Assembly: GCA_963809695.1 (NCBI GenBank) | Contig: CAWEKI010000010.1 | Location: forward strand, 310,001 to 374,000 | Length of the DNA: 64,000 bases | Direction: 5' to 3' | Source of the DNA: JAGDMJ01 sp963809695 | GTDB lineage: Bacteria > Bacteroidota > Ignavibacteria > UBA10030 > UBA6906 | Part shown: piece by piece, positions 10,301-17,942 of the stretch | Layout: each line of letters begins with the position of its first letter | How positions within the stretch are numbered: the stretch's first letter is position 1 | Notes under the pieces: model-generated | Database searches by the model: none | The model's input: the letters and a program-made list of their open reading frames with translations, nothing else | Told to the model about the DNA's origin: nothing | Translations under genes and position numbers: made by a program

Positions 10301-10866
10301 AAATCAATGAATTTGCGAACGTACGGCTGGGTGACACTACGGGTTTCAAAAACGGAAGTACTGCAAGGGCATGCGGCATCGTGGCATCGGTAAAGAAGAA
10401 GATTGACAAGCGCAACAATACTATGGCCTTTGTGGCAATTGAGGATTTCAGCGGGAAAGGGGAATGCGTGGTCTTTTCGGATGCCTACGCGAAGTATCAG
10501 CAGTTGCTCGTGCCGGATGCGATGGTCATGGTCATCGGCAAAGGGGAGGTAAACGGGGATTCGCTGAAGATCATTCTGAACGAAGCCTATCCCATGGAGA
10601 AGGTGCGGGAGAAATTTACCAAGAGCATCATACTCTCGATTAACGTGCAGGATGTACAGGAAAATACAATCGTCCATCTCCGGAATGTTCTGGAGCAAAA
10701 CAGAGGTAACTGTCCCTGCTATCTGAGTGTTAAGGACGCAACCTCAACCAAAATCTTTCAATCAAAAAAATATGCTGTGGAACCATCGACGCGATTCCTC
10801 CAGGAAATCACGAAGATGTTCGGCCCACAGAGCATCAAATTCACAGGGCAACAAAACGGAAAGTAA
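7390..10866 (+). CDS. dnaE: DNA polymerase III alpha subunit
   Basis: Catalytic subunit of the replicative polymerase; 1158 residues, as usual for DnaE1. The ATG at 7390 (MSQFVHLHNHSHYS) gives the canonical PHP-domain start; the frame extends 25 codons upstream from a GTG but that part is not family-like. The PHP domain covers about residues 1-270 (HLHNHSHYSLLDG, TDHG, TNDVHYL). The polymerase core carries GPGRGSAAGS and the catalytic PDIDVDFSD motif. A tandem HhH region and an OB fold follow. QSGLF at residues 917-921 fits an internal beta-clamp-binding motif. The 254-base region upstream has a TCTCTC/GAGAGA hairpin at 7178-7192. trxA follows after 9 bases. Confidence 0.96.
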   Translation: MSQFVHLHNHSHYSLLDGACRIDDMIHAAVEDGMPAVALTDHGVMFGAIEFYKKATKAGIKPIIGMEAYVVTKGSRLEKGLQATETGGKRAVYNHLVLLAKDETGYRNLIKLCSIGHLEGYYYKPRIDTEVLRKHREGLIALSACMSGVISAHLVSGNDAEAYASAEIYKEIFGDDFYVEIQDHGIEREAIVRQKAPKLAKDLGLKLICTNDVHYLKHEHAIAHNIMLLIPDASSTSTPDYTKLRYQTDQAYFKSSKEMSELFADLPEALASTLEVAEKCNLTLNLKQNHMPRFPIPDNAGVATLDEYFEKLVRKGFADRYAVPTEDLQKRLNHEIGVIKQMGYAGYFLIVQDFIQAARNKGVYVGPGRGSAAGSVVSYSLRITNVDPMKYDLLFERFLNPDRVSMPDIDVDFSDTKRELVIQYVREKYGTDSVSQIITFGTLSSRAVLKDVGRVLGLPLSTIESITKQIPVELGKVRPLADALKSIPELKWINESNDPKIKTLVDAALVLEGMNRNAGMHAAGVVIAPGNISDHVPLYKTPQTETMTQYNMKDLEAVGLLKMDFLGLRTLSVMENAVGLIKRTAGVDIVLDDLPEDDKRTFDLFARGDTVGVFQFESSGMQDWLRKLKPTCISDLVAMNALYRPGPMEMIGDFIARKHGTEQSTYLHPKLEPILKETYGVIVYQEQVMKIASEIAGFTLAKADLMRRAMGKKDKNLMATLKEEFIQGSVKLGTTKKLAGEIFDLLEKFASYGFNKSHSVAYSVVAYQTAYLKAHYPAEFMAATLSSEIGNTDRIVKLIDDCRKMGIKVLPPDVNFSDLDFTVVEGDIRFGLCAIKNVGSGAVESIIKARDSEGKIVNIFDFCRRLDLRIVNKKCLESLVQAGAFDGFTGHRAQHFENLERAAAFGVSAQSENLNGQSGLFDSLDTSPSSAIAYPALTEFESWPESEKLQREKNVLGFYVSGHPLLRFEQEINEFANVRLGDTTGFKNGSTARACGIVASVKKKIDKRNNTMAFVAIEDFSGKGECVVFSDAYAKYQQLLVPDAMVMVIGKGEVNGDSLKIILNEAYPMEKVREKFTKSIILSINVQDVQENTIVHLRNVLEQNRGNCPCYLSVKDATSTKIFQSKKYAVEPSTRFLQEITKMFGPQSIKFTGQQNGK

Positions 10867-10875
10867 GGAGAGAGA

Positions 10876-11205
10876 ATGGCACCCATTGAAATCACCGATT
10901 CGAATTTTCAGCAGGAAGTGCTCAATTCAGACAAACCGGTTCTATTGGATTTCTGGGCAGTCTGGTGCGGTCCATGCAAGAATATCGCACCGGTAGTAGA
11001 AGAAATTGCCAAGGATTATGAAGGAAGACTCAAGGTGGGAAAGGTGGATGTAGACACGAACCCCGAGATTTCCATGAAGTTTGGCGTGAGAAGTATCCCC
11101 ACGCTCATGGTCTTCAAGGGGGGAAAGGTTGTTGAGCAGGTGATCGGAGCTGTCCACAAAAGGAACCTTCTGGACAAGGTCACGCCACATATTGAGGCGA
11201 ATTAA
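10876..11205 (+). CDS. trxA: Thioredoxin
   Basis: Small cytoplasmic disulfide reductase of 109 residues, full length for the family. The redox-active WCGPCK motif lies near residue 32, the cis-Pro is in SIPTLMVFKGG, and the fold-typical LLDFWAVWCGPC strand is intact. The start is supported by an AGGAG sequence just upstream of the ATG. It is 9 bases behind dnaE and probably co-transcribed. It may reduce ribonucleotide reductase and other substrates; bacillithiol (see bshB1) would be the parallel low-molecular-weight thiol. Confidence 0.96.
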   Translation: MAPIEITDSNFQQEVLNSDKPVLLDFWAVWCGPCKNIAPVVEEIAKDYEGRLKVGKVDVDTNPEISMKFGVRSIPTLMVFKGGKVVEQVIGAVHKRNLLDKVTPHIEAN

Positions 11206-11221
11206 CTGAGGAATAATCAGT

Positions 11222-11244
11222 CGACCCGGTATTGGCCCGGGTCG
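11222..11244. terminator. Hairpin between convergent trxA and plsC, possible bidirectional terminator
   Basis: A 7-bp perfect stem CGACCCG / CGGGTCG with a 9-base loop starts 16 bases after the trxA stop and lies before the convergent plsC end. There is no clear T-run on the plus side, so it is a weak intrinsic terminator candidate. Confidence 0.4.
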
Positions 11245-11328
11245 TGCTGTTCCTGAGCCTCTCTTTGAGCCGCGAGGTTCTGACATCGACGAACGAGCGA
11301 TTCGCAGCTTAACTCCTCACCACTGCTC

Positions 11329-12099
11329 CTATACCAGCGCATCCACGGCCTCGCTCTTTACCCCCCGCCACCCGGCAATCTGTGCAATGATTGCGCCTCG
11401 TGTCTGATCCCGCAAGCGAGGAACATCCTGCATTGTCATGCCCGCCGTGTCAACTGGAGGGAGGACCATCAATCGTATAGTTTGCGCTGGCCCGAACTTC
11501 CAACTTCGTTTTGGGAGACAGTTGCGCGAGCCATCGACGACCACGGGCAGGACAGGTACCTGCGCTCTCACCGCGAGCGCAAATGCACCGTCGGTGAATC
11601 GTCCCACCCGCCCATCAGGCGACCGGGTTCCTTCCGGGAAGAACATCACCGAGCAGTGTTGGGAGAGATACTTTCCTGCCGCCATCAGCATCCGTGCTCC
11701 GCTTCTCCTGTCTTGCCTGTCAAGAGGAATGTCTCCTGCGAGCCTCAGCATCCACCCGATCACAGGGAACCTGAAGAGTTCCAGCTTTGCTACCCATTTC
11801 ATTTCCCACGGGAGGTGGGAGATGAGCGGAATATCGGCAAAAGACTGATGGTTGCTCACGACAACGTATGGGTTTCTGGGATTGCCGACCTGTCCTCCCG
11901 AGATCGTGAGATTCCAGGTCGGGTTTGCTTTGGTCATTGCAACGCCAAGGCGCCTGAACCACCGGCCGGTGCGATAGTGGACCGGGTCGGCATCAAAGAG
12001 GCGGATCAGGACAAGAAGAGGAAGCCATGCCAGCATCAGCAGCGAGACTGCCGACCAGATCCAGAGAGAGCGAAGTGAGGTAAGCATGAGCAATAACAT
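11329..12099 (-). CDS. plsC: 1-acyl-sn-glycerol-3-phosphate acyltransferase
   Basis: Adds the second acyl chain to lysophosphatidic acid to form phosphatidic acid at the inner membrane. The chosen start gives 256 residues; the frame extends 33 codons upstream with no family similarity, and a second ATG lies four codons further in. Residues about 5-30 form an N-terminal membrane helix. The catalytic NHQSFAD (HX4D) motif and the FFPEGTRSPDG substrate-binding motif are both present, with VPVLPVVVDGS as the later conserved block. The gene is divergent from the VOC gene and convergent with trxA. Confidence 0.88.
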   Translation of the reverse strand: MLLLMLTSLRSLWIWSAVSLLMLAWLPLLVLIRLFDADPVHYRTGRWFRRLGVAMTKANPTWNLTISGGQVGNPRNPYVVVSNHQSFADIPLISHLPWEMKWVAKLELFRFPVIGWMLRLAGDIPLDRQDRRSGARMLMAAGKYLSQHCSVMFFPEGTRSPDGRVGRFTDGAFALAVRAQVPVLPVVVDGSRNCLPKRSWKFGPAQTIRLMVLPPVDTAGMTMQDVPRLRDQTRGAIIAQIAGWRGVKSEAVDALV

Positions 12100-12125
12100 A
12101 GAAAAATTCGGGAGGAATTCAATAC

Positions 12126-12161
12126 AGGTGTCACAAACTAGGAACCGACACTCTGACACCT
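12126..12161. promoter_or_regulatory. 8-bp inverted repeat in a divergent intergenic region, operator candidate
   Basis: AGGTGTCA (12126-12133) and TGACACCT (12154-12161) are perfect reverse complements 20 bases apart. They sit between the divergent plsC and VOC genes, where a shared operator would be expected. No local regulator gene is present, so the partner is unknown. Confidence 0.35.
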
Positions 12162-12236
12162 CTGTTGGTAAACAAAAGCAACGGACCGAATTATTCACCT
12201 GTATCGAGACGATTCACCTTTCATGAACGCGGATTG

Positions 12237-13130
12237 ATGGCTAATCCCTACCAGCTTCCGGCCGGCACACATATCGGTGCCATTGACCTTTGGGTAAGCA
12301 ACCTGGATCGCTCGCTTTCCTTTTACTCGCAGGTGCTGGGCTTTCACCTGCTGACCCTGCAGGGAGGTGAGGCTGCTTTCTCTGCAGGATTTGAGAACAG
12401 GCGCATGATCACGTTGCGCGAGAAACCGGGCGCGAAGCCGAAACCGTTTGAGTCCACCGGCCTCTACCATGTCGCCATTCTTTATCCGAGTCGCGAGGCG
12501 TTGGGCACGGCCCTGCACATGGTGCTTCGTCAGGACTATGCGCTGAGGGGAGCATCAAATCACGGTGTCAGTGAGGCGCTCTATCTTGCGGATCCCGACA
12601 GGATCGGGATCGAGCTATACGCTGATCTTCCGAGAGAGCAGTGGAAGTGGGTGGGGAACGAGGTCCAGATGGTGACTGAACCGCTGGATGTGGAACGGCT
12701 TCTTGAAGAGAGCCCTCCCGTTGGCCCGGCCCCGATTTCTCCGAAGACGGTGATCGGGCATGTGCACCTGCAGGTCAGCGATCTGGAACAGAGCGCCCGA
12801 TTCTACCGGGACCTCCTTGGGCTCAGACTCACACAGTCAAGGTATCCCGGGGCTCTCTTTTTGGCGGCAGGGGGGTATCATCATCATGTCGGGCTCAACA
12901 TCTGGGGAGGAGCAGGTGCCTTGCCTGCGCCCCCGGACAGTGCGGGCTTGCGCTCCTTCACGATTGTCGTACCGGGGACGGCAGCGTTTGAGCGACTGGT
13001 TTCCCATCTGCGCGCATCGGGGGTCGAAGTGCTTGCGGAGAATTCCGCCGCGAAGGGTCTGGAGTATTCTCTGGAGGATCCAAATGGAATCCGGGTGGTC
13101 ATTAGTATAGACCCCGGGTCAGAGGCCTGA
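12237..13130 (+). CDS. Two-module VOC-superfamily protein, CatE-like ring-cleaving dioxygenase or glyoxalase
   Basis: The product has 297 residues from the ATG at 12237 (MANPYQLPAG); the frame is open upstream but unlike the family. Two tandem vicinal-oxygen-chelate modules are visible: about residues 10-125 (THIGAIDLWVSNLDRSLSFY ... YHVAILYP ... GIELYAD) and about 175-295 (IGHVHLQVSDLEQSARFY ... YHHHVGLNIW ... EDPNGIRVVI). This layout and length match the Bacillus CatE-like extradiol dioxygenase group, in which His/His/Glu of one module bind the metal. The substrate cannot be told from sequence, and glyoxalase or a thiol-related role is possible. It stands alone, divergent from plsC. Confidence 0.72.
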   Translation: MANPYQLPAGTHIGAIDLWVSNLDRSLSFYSQVLGFHLLTLQGGEAAFSAGFENRRMITLREKPGAKPKPFESTGLYHVAILYPSREALGTALHMVLRQDYALRGASNHGVSEALYLADPDRIGIELYADLPREQWKWVGNEVQMVTEPLDVERLLEESPPVGPAPISPKTVIGHVHLQVSDLEQSARFYRDLLGLRLTQSRYPGALFLAAGGYHHHVGLNIWGGAGALPAPPDSAGLRSFTIVVPGTAAFERLVSHLRASGVEVLAENSAAKGLEYSLEDPNGIRVVISIDPGSEA

Positions 13131-13264
13131 GGAACCTTTCGGGGGGGATCGTAGACACTCAATACCAGAGCTATGATTGTAGCAGAGCCTCGAGTGTCTC
13201 CTTGTTTCTATTTCCTCTGTAAAACTCTGTGTTCCCCGAGTTTCTTTTTTTCAGTCCCCTCCGT

Positions 13265-13293
13265 CTTGGATTTATCGGCGGGTCTTTCTATAT
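13265..13293 (+). promoter_or_regulatory. Sigma70-like promoter for the HerA/DUF853 ATPase gene
   Basis: TTGGAT (13265-13270) and TATATT (13288-13293) are separated by 17 bases and lie about 38 bases before the ATG at 13331. Upstream at 13153-13199 an 8-bp stem AGACACTC/GAGTGTCT with a long loop could end the previous transcript. Confidence 0.5.
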
Positions 13294-13330
13294 TTCCCCA
13301 ATTTTCCTCACCAACTGATTGGACCCCTTC

Positions 13331-14812
13331 ATGTCTGACCTTGACCACTCCATTTTCGTCGCGAAATGCGATCAGGAGATCTATCTCCTTCCCGCCATGG
13401 CGAATCGTCATGGGCTCATTGCGGGGGCAACCGGCACCGGAAAGACCGTGACGCTTCAGGTCATCGCCGAGCGGTTCAGTGCGATTGGGGTCCCTGTGTT
13501 CATGGCGGATGTGAAGGGGGATCTGGCCGGGATAAGCCAGCCGGGAGTGGCGAAGCCGAAAATTGCGGAGCGGATCAAACAGCTCAAGCTTGGTGAGTTC
13601 GAATATCAGGCATCGCCGGTCACCTTCTGGGATCTGTTCGGAGAACAGGGGCATCCTGTCCGGACAACGGTCTCAGAGATGGGACCGCTGCTCTTCAGCC
13701 GTCTTCTCAACCTGAATGAAACGCAAGGTGGCGTTCTCACGATCGTCTTCAAGATCGCGGACGACAATGGTCTTTTGCTTCTCGATCAGAAAGATCTTCG
13801 TGCGATGCTGGACTATGTGGGAACGAATGCCGGGACGTTCAAGACGCAATATGGAAATGTTTCCGCAGCCAGCATCGGCGCCATCCAGCGGGGACTGCTG
13901 ACGCTGGAGGAACAGGGAGGCAAAGCCTTCTTCGGGGAACCCGCACTCGATCTGGATGATCTGCTGCAAACCGATGTCAAGGGCCGGGGCGTCATCAACA
14001 TCCTGGCCGCCGACAGGCTGATGCAATCTCCCATGCTGTATGCGACGTTTCTGCTCTGGATGCTCTCTGAGCTGTACGAGCGCCTGCCCGAGGTTGGCGA
14101 CCTGGAGAAGCCGAAGTTGGTCTTTTTCTTTGACGAGGCACATCTGCTCTTCACGGACGCTCCTTCGGTCTTGCTCCAGAAGATCGAACAGGTGATCCGC
14201 CTGGTGCGCTCGAAAGGCGTTGGTGTCTATTTCGTCACGCAGAATCCGCTCGACATTCCGGATATTGTGCTCGGGCAGCTTGGCAACCGGGTGCAGCACG
14301 CATTGCGGGCCTTCACGCCGCGGGACCAGAAAGCGGTCAGGGCAGCTGCCGAGACATTTCGGCCGAATCCAAAGCTGGATGTTGAGAAGACTATCGGTGA
14401 GCTCGGCGTTGGAGAAGCGTTAGTGTCGATGCTGGATGCCAAAGGAACCCCCGGCATGGTGGAACGTGCCTTCATCCTCCCGCCGCACAGTCAGATTGGG
14501 CCCGTCACACCCGACCAGCGGAAGCAGCTCATCAGCAGCTCGCTGCTGTATGGTCACTATGAACAGTCCGTGGACAGGGATTCGGCCTTTGAGATGTTGC
14601 AGTCGCGCGCGGCCAGGAACATGGCCCAGGTACCTTCCTCGGCACCCTTGCCGGATCCGTCGCGGACAAGCAGTCCAGCTCCGCGGGGGAGAGCGCCGGA
14701 GAGCATGGTGGAGGCCATGGCCAAGAGTGCCATGAGGGCGGCCGGGAGTCAGATCGGGAGGCAGATCATTCGGGGCGTGCTCGGTTCGATTTTCGGGGGA
14801 ACGCGGAAGTGA
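13331..14812 (+). CDS. HerA-like ATPase of the DUF853 family
   Basis: FtsK/HerA-superfamily ATPase of 493 residues. The ATG at 13331 is preferred over an in-frame TTG at 13319. Walker A is GATGTGKTVTLQ (about residues 32-43), followed by MADVKGDLAGI. Walker B is LVFFFDEAHLLF, and a sensor-like VYFVTQNPLDIPD follows. Members are annotated as putative helicases or ATPases of unknown role; the family is widespread and usually cytoplasmic. The C-terminus (about residues 425-493) is rich in Ser, Pro, Ala and Gly, ending with a conserved Gly/Arg-rich tail. No NurA-like nuclease is next to it, so a HerA-NurA repair pair is not supported here. Confidence 0.85.
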   Translation: MSDLDHSIFVAKCDQEIYLLPAMANRHGLIAGATGTGKTVTLQVIAERFSAIGVPVFMADVKGDLAGISQPGVAKPKIAERIKQLKLGEFEYQASPVTFWDLFGEQGHPVRTTVSEMGPLLFSRLLNLNETQGGVLTIVFKIADDNGLLLLDQKDLRAMLDYVGTNAGTFKTQYGNVSAASIGAIQRGLLTLEEQGGKAFFGEPALDLDDLLQTDVKGRGVINILAADRLMQSPMLYATFLLWMLSELYERLPEVGDLEKPKLVFFFDEAHLLFTDAPSVLLQKIEQVIRLVRSKGVGVYFVTQNPLDIPDIVLGQLGNRVQHALRAFTPRDQKAVRAAAETFRPNPKLDVEKTIGELGVGEALVSMLDAKGTPGMVERAFILPPHSQIGPVTPDQRKQLISSSLLYGHYEQSVDRDSAFEMLQSRAARNMAQVPSSAPLPDPSRTSSPAPRGRAPESMVEAMAKSAMRAAGSQIGRQIIRGVLGSIFGGTRK

Positions 14813-14826
14813 AATGCGCCTCAGGA

Positions 14827-14860
14827 CGACATTGCTCTGCGGAACATTTTTGGAATGTCG
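14827..14860. terminator. Inverted repeat between convergent genes, terminator candidate
   Basis: CGACATT (14827-14833) and AATGTCG (14854-14860) form a 7-bp stem, with a smaller nested ACATT/AATGT stem. It fills the 50-base gap between the convergent ATPase and pckA genes, so it may stop transcripts from both sides. It lacks a long T-run. Confidence 0.35.
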
Positions 14861-14862
14861 CC

Positions 14863-16503
14863 TCACCGCTTCGGCCCGGCAGCACGTATATCTTCCGGAC
14901 ATGCCTCCTCGAACTTCTTGAAGTTATCGATGAAACGGCCGGCAAGCTCTTTGTACCTCTGCATGTAGACTTCCTTGTTGGCCCAGGAGCCGGCAGGGCT
15001 CAAGATATCTGCGGGCACGCCCTCGCAGCTCTGCGGCACTGCAAAACCAAAGACCGGGTCAGGACTGTACGGGACTTCCAGCAATTTCCCGCTGAGCGCC
15101 GCATTCAAGAGTGCGCGGGTATACTTGATGCTGATCCGCTTTCCGACGCCGTACGGCCCGCCGATCCATCCAGTGTTGACCAACCAGCAATGCACTCTGT
15201 ACTTGAGGATCTTCCTCTTGAGAATATCCGCGTAGAACGAAGGATGATGAACCATGAACGGAGCCCCGAAGCATGTGCTGAAAGTCATCTCCGGCTCTTT
15301 GCCAAGGCCCACTTCCGTGCCGGCGATTTTCGACGTGTAGCCCGAGATGAACTGATAGAGCGCCTGGTCAGGGGTCAGCCTGGCGATCGGGGGCATGACG
15401 CCCGAGGCATCACAGGTCAGGAGGATGATGTTTTTGGGATGACCTCCCATCTTCTCCGGTACCGCGTTCTCGATGAACTCCAGCGGGTATGAGGCCCGCG
15501 TGTTCTCCGTGATGGATTCATCGTCGAGATCGATCCGGCGGGTCACCGGATCATACGGGACATTCTCGAGAATCGTTCCGAACTTCTTCGTGCACGCATA
15601 AATCTGGGGTTCGGCAGTCGGGGAGAGTTGAATGACCTTTGCGTAACATCCCCCTTCAAAGTTGAAGATCCCTTCATCGCTCCAACCATGCTCGTCGTCT
15701 CCAATCAACTGGCGCTGGGGATCGGCTGACAGCGTGGTTTTTCCCGTGCCCGAAAGACCAAAGAAGATCGCCGCGTCCCCGTCCTTGCCGATGTTCGCAG
15801 AGCAATGCATAGGCATGACGCCGTCCAGCGGCAGGAGGAAATTGAGAATGGTGAAGATCGACTTCTTGATCTCTCCGGCATATGCCGTATTGCCGATGAT
15901 GCACAGCTTGGCCTCAAAGTCCACGACAATGAACGTATCGGCCGGGGTTCCGTCGATCTGCGGAATACCTTTGAACGAAGGGGCACAGATGACTGTGAAA
16001 TCCGGCACGTGGCGCCTGTACTCTTCGTTGGTCCTGGGAAGCATGAACATGTTGCGCGCGAAGTGGCTATGCCATGCGAGTTCAGTGATGATGCGGATCG
16101 GCATCCGGTAGTTCGGATCGGCGCCTGCGTAGCAGTCCTGCACAAAGAGATCCCGTCCCTGCAGGAAACCCTGGAGGCGGATAAAGAGGTCATTGAATTT
16201 GTCTGGATTGAAGGGCCGGTTATACTCGCCCCACCAGATTTTGCCGCTTGTCGTGGCTTCGCGGACGACGAATTTGTCATTTGCTGAGCGGGCCGTGTGT
16301 TTCCCCGTGAAGGCGACAAGAGGGCCCTGCCTGGTGATCCGGGCTTCACGCCGGAAAGCAATCTCCTCGTACAGCGCCTCCGTCGGCAGGTTCCAGTACA
16401 CGACGTGCAGATTACTCAGGCCATGATTCTCCAGACCGTAGTCGCTCCTGAGCGCCGTAGCTTCTCCCTGGGCGGGAGTCTTGATTTCGAGGATATTGTT
16501 CAT
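14863..16503 (-). CDS. pckA: Phosphoenolpyruvate carboxykinase (ATP)
   Basis: Converts oxaloacetate and ATP to phosphoenolpyruvate, CO2 and ADP at the entry to gluconeogenesis; 546 residues, normal for the ATP type. The kinase P-loop GLSGTGKTTLS and the following GDDEHGW metal/nucleotide motif are intact. Earlier HSHFARNMF and later NTGWIGGPYGVGKRI blocks are also typical. The ATG overlaps the stop of the upstream aminotransferase gene (ATGA), so translation is probably coupled. Pairing with an aspartate-type aminotransferase fits a route from aspartate through oxaloacetate to PEP (inference). Confidence 0.96.
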   Translation of the reverse strand: MNNILEIKTPAQGEATALRSDYGLENHGLSNLHVVYWNLPTEALYEEIAFRREARITRQGPLVAFTGKHTARSANDKFVVREATTSGKIWWGEYNRPFNPDKFNDLFIRLQGFLQGRDLFVQDCYAGADPNYRMPIRIITELAWHSHFARNMFMLPRTNEEYRRHVPDFTVICAPSFKGIPQIDGTPADTFIVVDFEAKLCIIGNTAYAGEIKKSIFTILNFLLPLDGVMPMHCSANIGKDGDAAIFFGLSGTGKTTLSADPQRQLIGDDEHGWSDEGIFNFEGGCYAKVIQLSPTAEPQIYACTKKFGTILENVPYDPVTRRIDLDDESITENTRASYPLEFIENAVPEKMGGHPKNIILLTCDASGVMPPIARLTPDQALYQFISGYTSKIAGTEVGLGKEPEMTFSTCFGAPFMVHHPSFYADILKRKILKYRVHCWLVNTGWIGGPYGVGKRISIKYTRALLNAALSGKLLEVPYSPDPVFGFAVPQSCEGVPADILSPAGSWANKEVYMQRYKELAGRFIDNFKKFEEACPEDIRAAGPKR

Positions 16504-17717
16504 AACCAGTCCCGTACGAGTTTGCGTTCGCCGATATAGATTTCATTGGGGGAGGTGGGATCGAGCGCCCATTTGATGCGTTCGATGCCCTGCTTGATGT
16601 CTTTCACTGTCGTTGCATAACTCAAGCGAAGGTGCCCTTCCATTCCGAACTCCTTCCCCGGGACCGTGACCACGAGGGCTTTCTTCAACAAGAACTTCGA
16701 TAGCTCGACGGAGTTGGAGCTGTAGGCACGGAAGTCGGGCAAGCAGTAGTACGTCCCGTCCGGTTTGATGACCTTCACGCCATTGAACGAATAGAGTTCC
16801 TGCATCATCACATTCCGATTGTTTTCCAGGGTGAGCCGCAGCGATTCAACGACGGACTGAAGCCCGGTGAGGGCTCCTTCGGCCGCGGCCTGCAGGATGA
16901 GAGACGTGCACGAAGTGGTCTGTGCCTGCACATTGATCATCACCTCGATGAGATTTCGCGGAGCAATCACCCAGCCGATGCGGAACCCGGTCATCCCGTA
17001 CAGTTTGGAGATGCCATTGATGCAGATGACTTTTGTGGATTCCTCGTCGTTGGCGGTGAACCGGAAGGGGGAAGGGGCCGCTTTGCCGTCGAAGACGAGC
17101 TTGTGGTAGATATCGTCCATGATCAGGTAGATTCCCTTCCGCTCACAGAAGTCCACGATCTCAGCGATAAAGCGCTCGGGATAGACGACTCCCGAGGGAT
17201 TATTCGGGCTGTTGACGATAATGGCCTTTGTGTATGAGCTGACCGCTTGTTCGACCTCTTGCATCCGGGGATAGAATCCACCATCCTCAGGTGTCACAAT
17301 CACCGGGATGCCATACACCATCTTGATCATTTCCGGATAGCTCACCCAGTAGGGTGCGAGGACGATGACCTCGTCCTGCGGATTGATAAGTGTGAAGAGG
17401 AGGTTGAAGAGCGCCTGCTTTGCACCTCCGGAAATAAGAACGTTTTCAGGCGCCACGAGACGATCGTAGTTTTCTTCCGTGTACCGTATGACGGCTTTTT
17501 TCAGCGACGGGATGCCATCCGTGGGGGTATACTTGACGTCTCCCGTATTGAGCTTCGCGGCCGAGTTCAGAATGGCCCCGATGGGTGCCCTGTTCTTTGG
17601 CTCACCGGCGCCGAGATGGACGACCGCTTCACCTTTTTCGCGCAACAAGCGGGCCTGCTCGTTCAGGCTCAGAGTCGGCGATTCGGCTATCGACCGTGCA
17701 AGCTGACTTATGCTCAT
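16500..17717 (-). CDS. Pyridoxal-phosphate aminotransferase, class I, aspartate aminotransferase-like
   Basis: PLP enzyme of 405 residues from the ATG at 17715-17717; the frame runs 39 codons further upstream, but the AAAGGA ribosome site seven bases before this ATG decides the start. Class I signatures include SGGAKQALFNLL, NSPNNPSGVVYP, MDDIYHKLVFDG and the PLP-lysine region NGISKLYGMTGFRIGW. The motif pattern fits the I-beta aspartate aminotransferase group. It is first in an operon with pckA and overlaps it by four bases, consistent with supplying oxaloacetate. Other keto-acid specificities cannot be excluded. Confidence 0.88.
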   Translation of the reverse strand: MSISQLARSIAESPTLSLNEQARLLREKGEAVVHLGAGEPKNRAPIGAILNSAAKLNTGDVKYTPTDGIPSLKKAVIRYTEENYDRLVAPENVLISGGAKQALFNLLFTLINPQDEVIVLAPYWVSYPEMIKMVYGIPVIVTPEDGGFYPRMQEVEQAVSSYTKAIIVNSPNNPSGVVYPERFIAEIVDFCERKGIYLIMDDIYHKLVFDGKAAPSPFRFTANDEESTKVICINGISKLYGMTGFRIGWVIAPRNLIEVMINVQAQTTSCTSLILQAAAEGALTGLQSVVESLRLTLENNRNVMMQELYSFNGVKVIKPDGTYYCLPDFRAYSSNSVELSKFLLKKALVVTVPGKEFGMEGHLRLSYATTVKDIKQGIERIKWALDPTSPNEIYIGERKLVRDWL

Positions 17718-17805
17718 GGTAATCCTTTTGGAAACTAGCCTTGGGCGTTTGGACGATGCGTGAGAACGGAAAGCAGGTGCAAGAGTGGATTTCTTTTCGT
17801 ACCTT

Positions 17806-17834
17806 ATCTTAGGAAAAAAGCTCTCGAAAATCAA
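17806..17834 (-). promoter_or_regulatory. Sigma70-like promoter for the aminotransferase-pckA operon
   Basis: Read on the minus strand, TTGATT (17829-17834) and TAAGAT (17806-17811) are separated by exactly 17 bases. They lie about 90 bases before the aminotransferase ATG, inside the divergent region shared with the M28 peptidase gene. Confidence 0.5.
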
Positions 17835-17942
17835 ACTTACGACGAGAACTCACAGGTCAAAAGCGCAAAAGGCGAAGTGCGCAACTGTTCTGGCTTCCGG
17901 CCCGCACTCTTTCGTCCACAATTCTCATCCCACGATCGGCAA

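Noticed and set aside
17760..17942. Longer N-terminus of the M28 peptidase
   Set aside because: It would bury the signal peptide and would overlap the divergent promoter of the aminotransferase operon.
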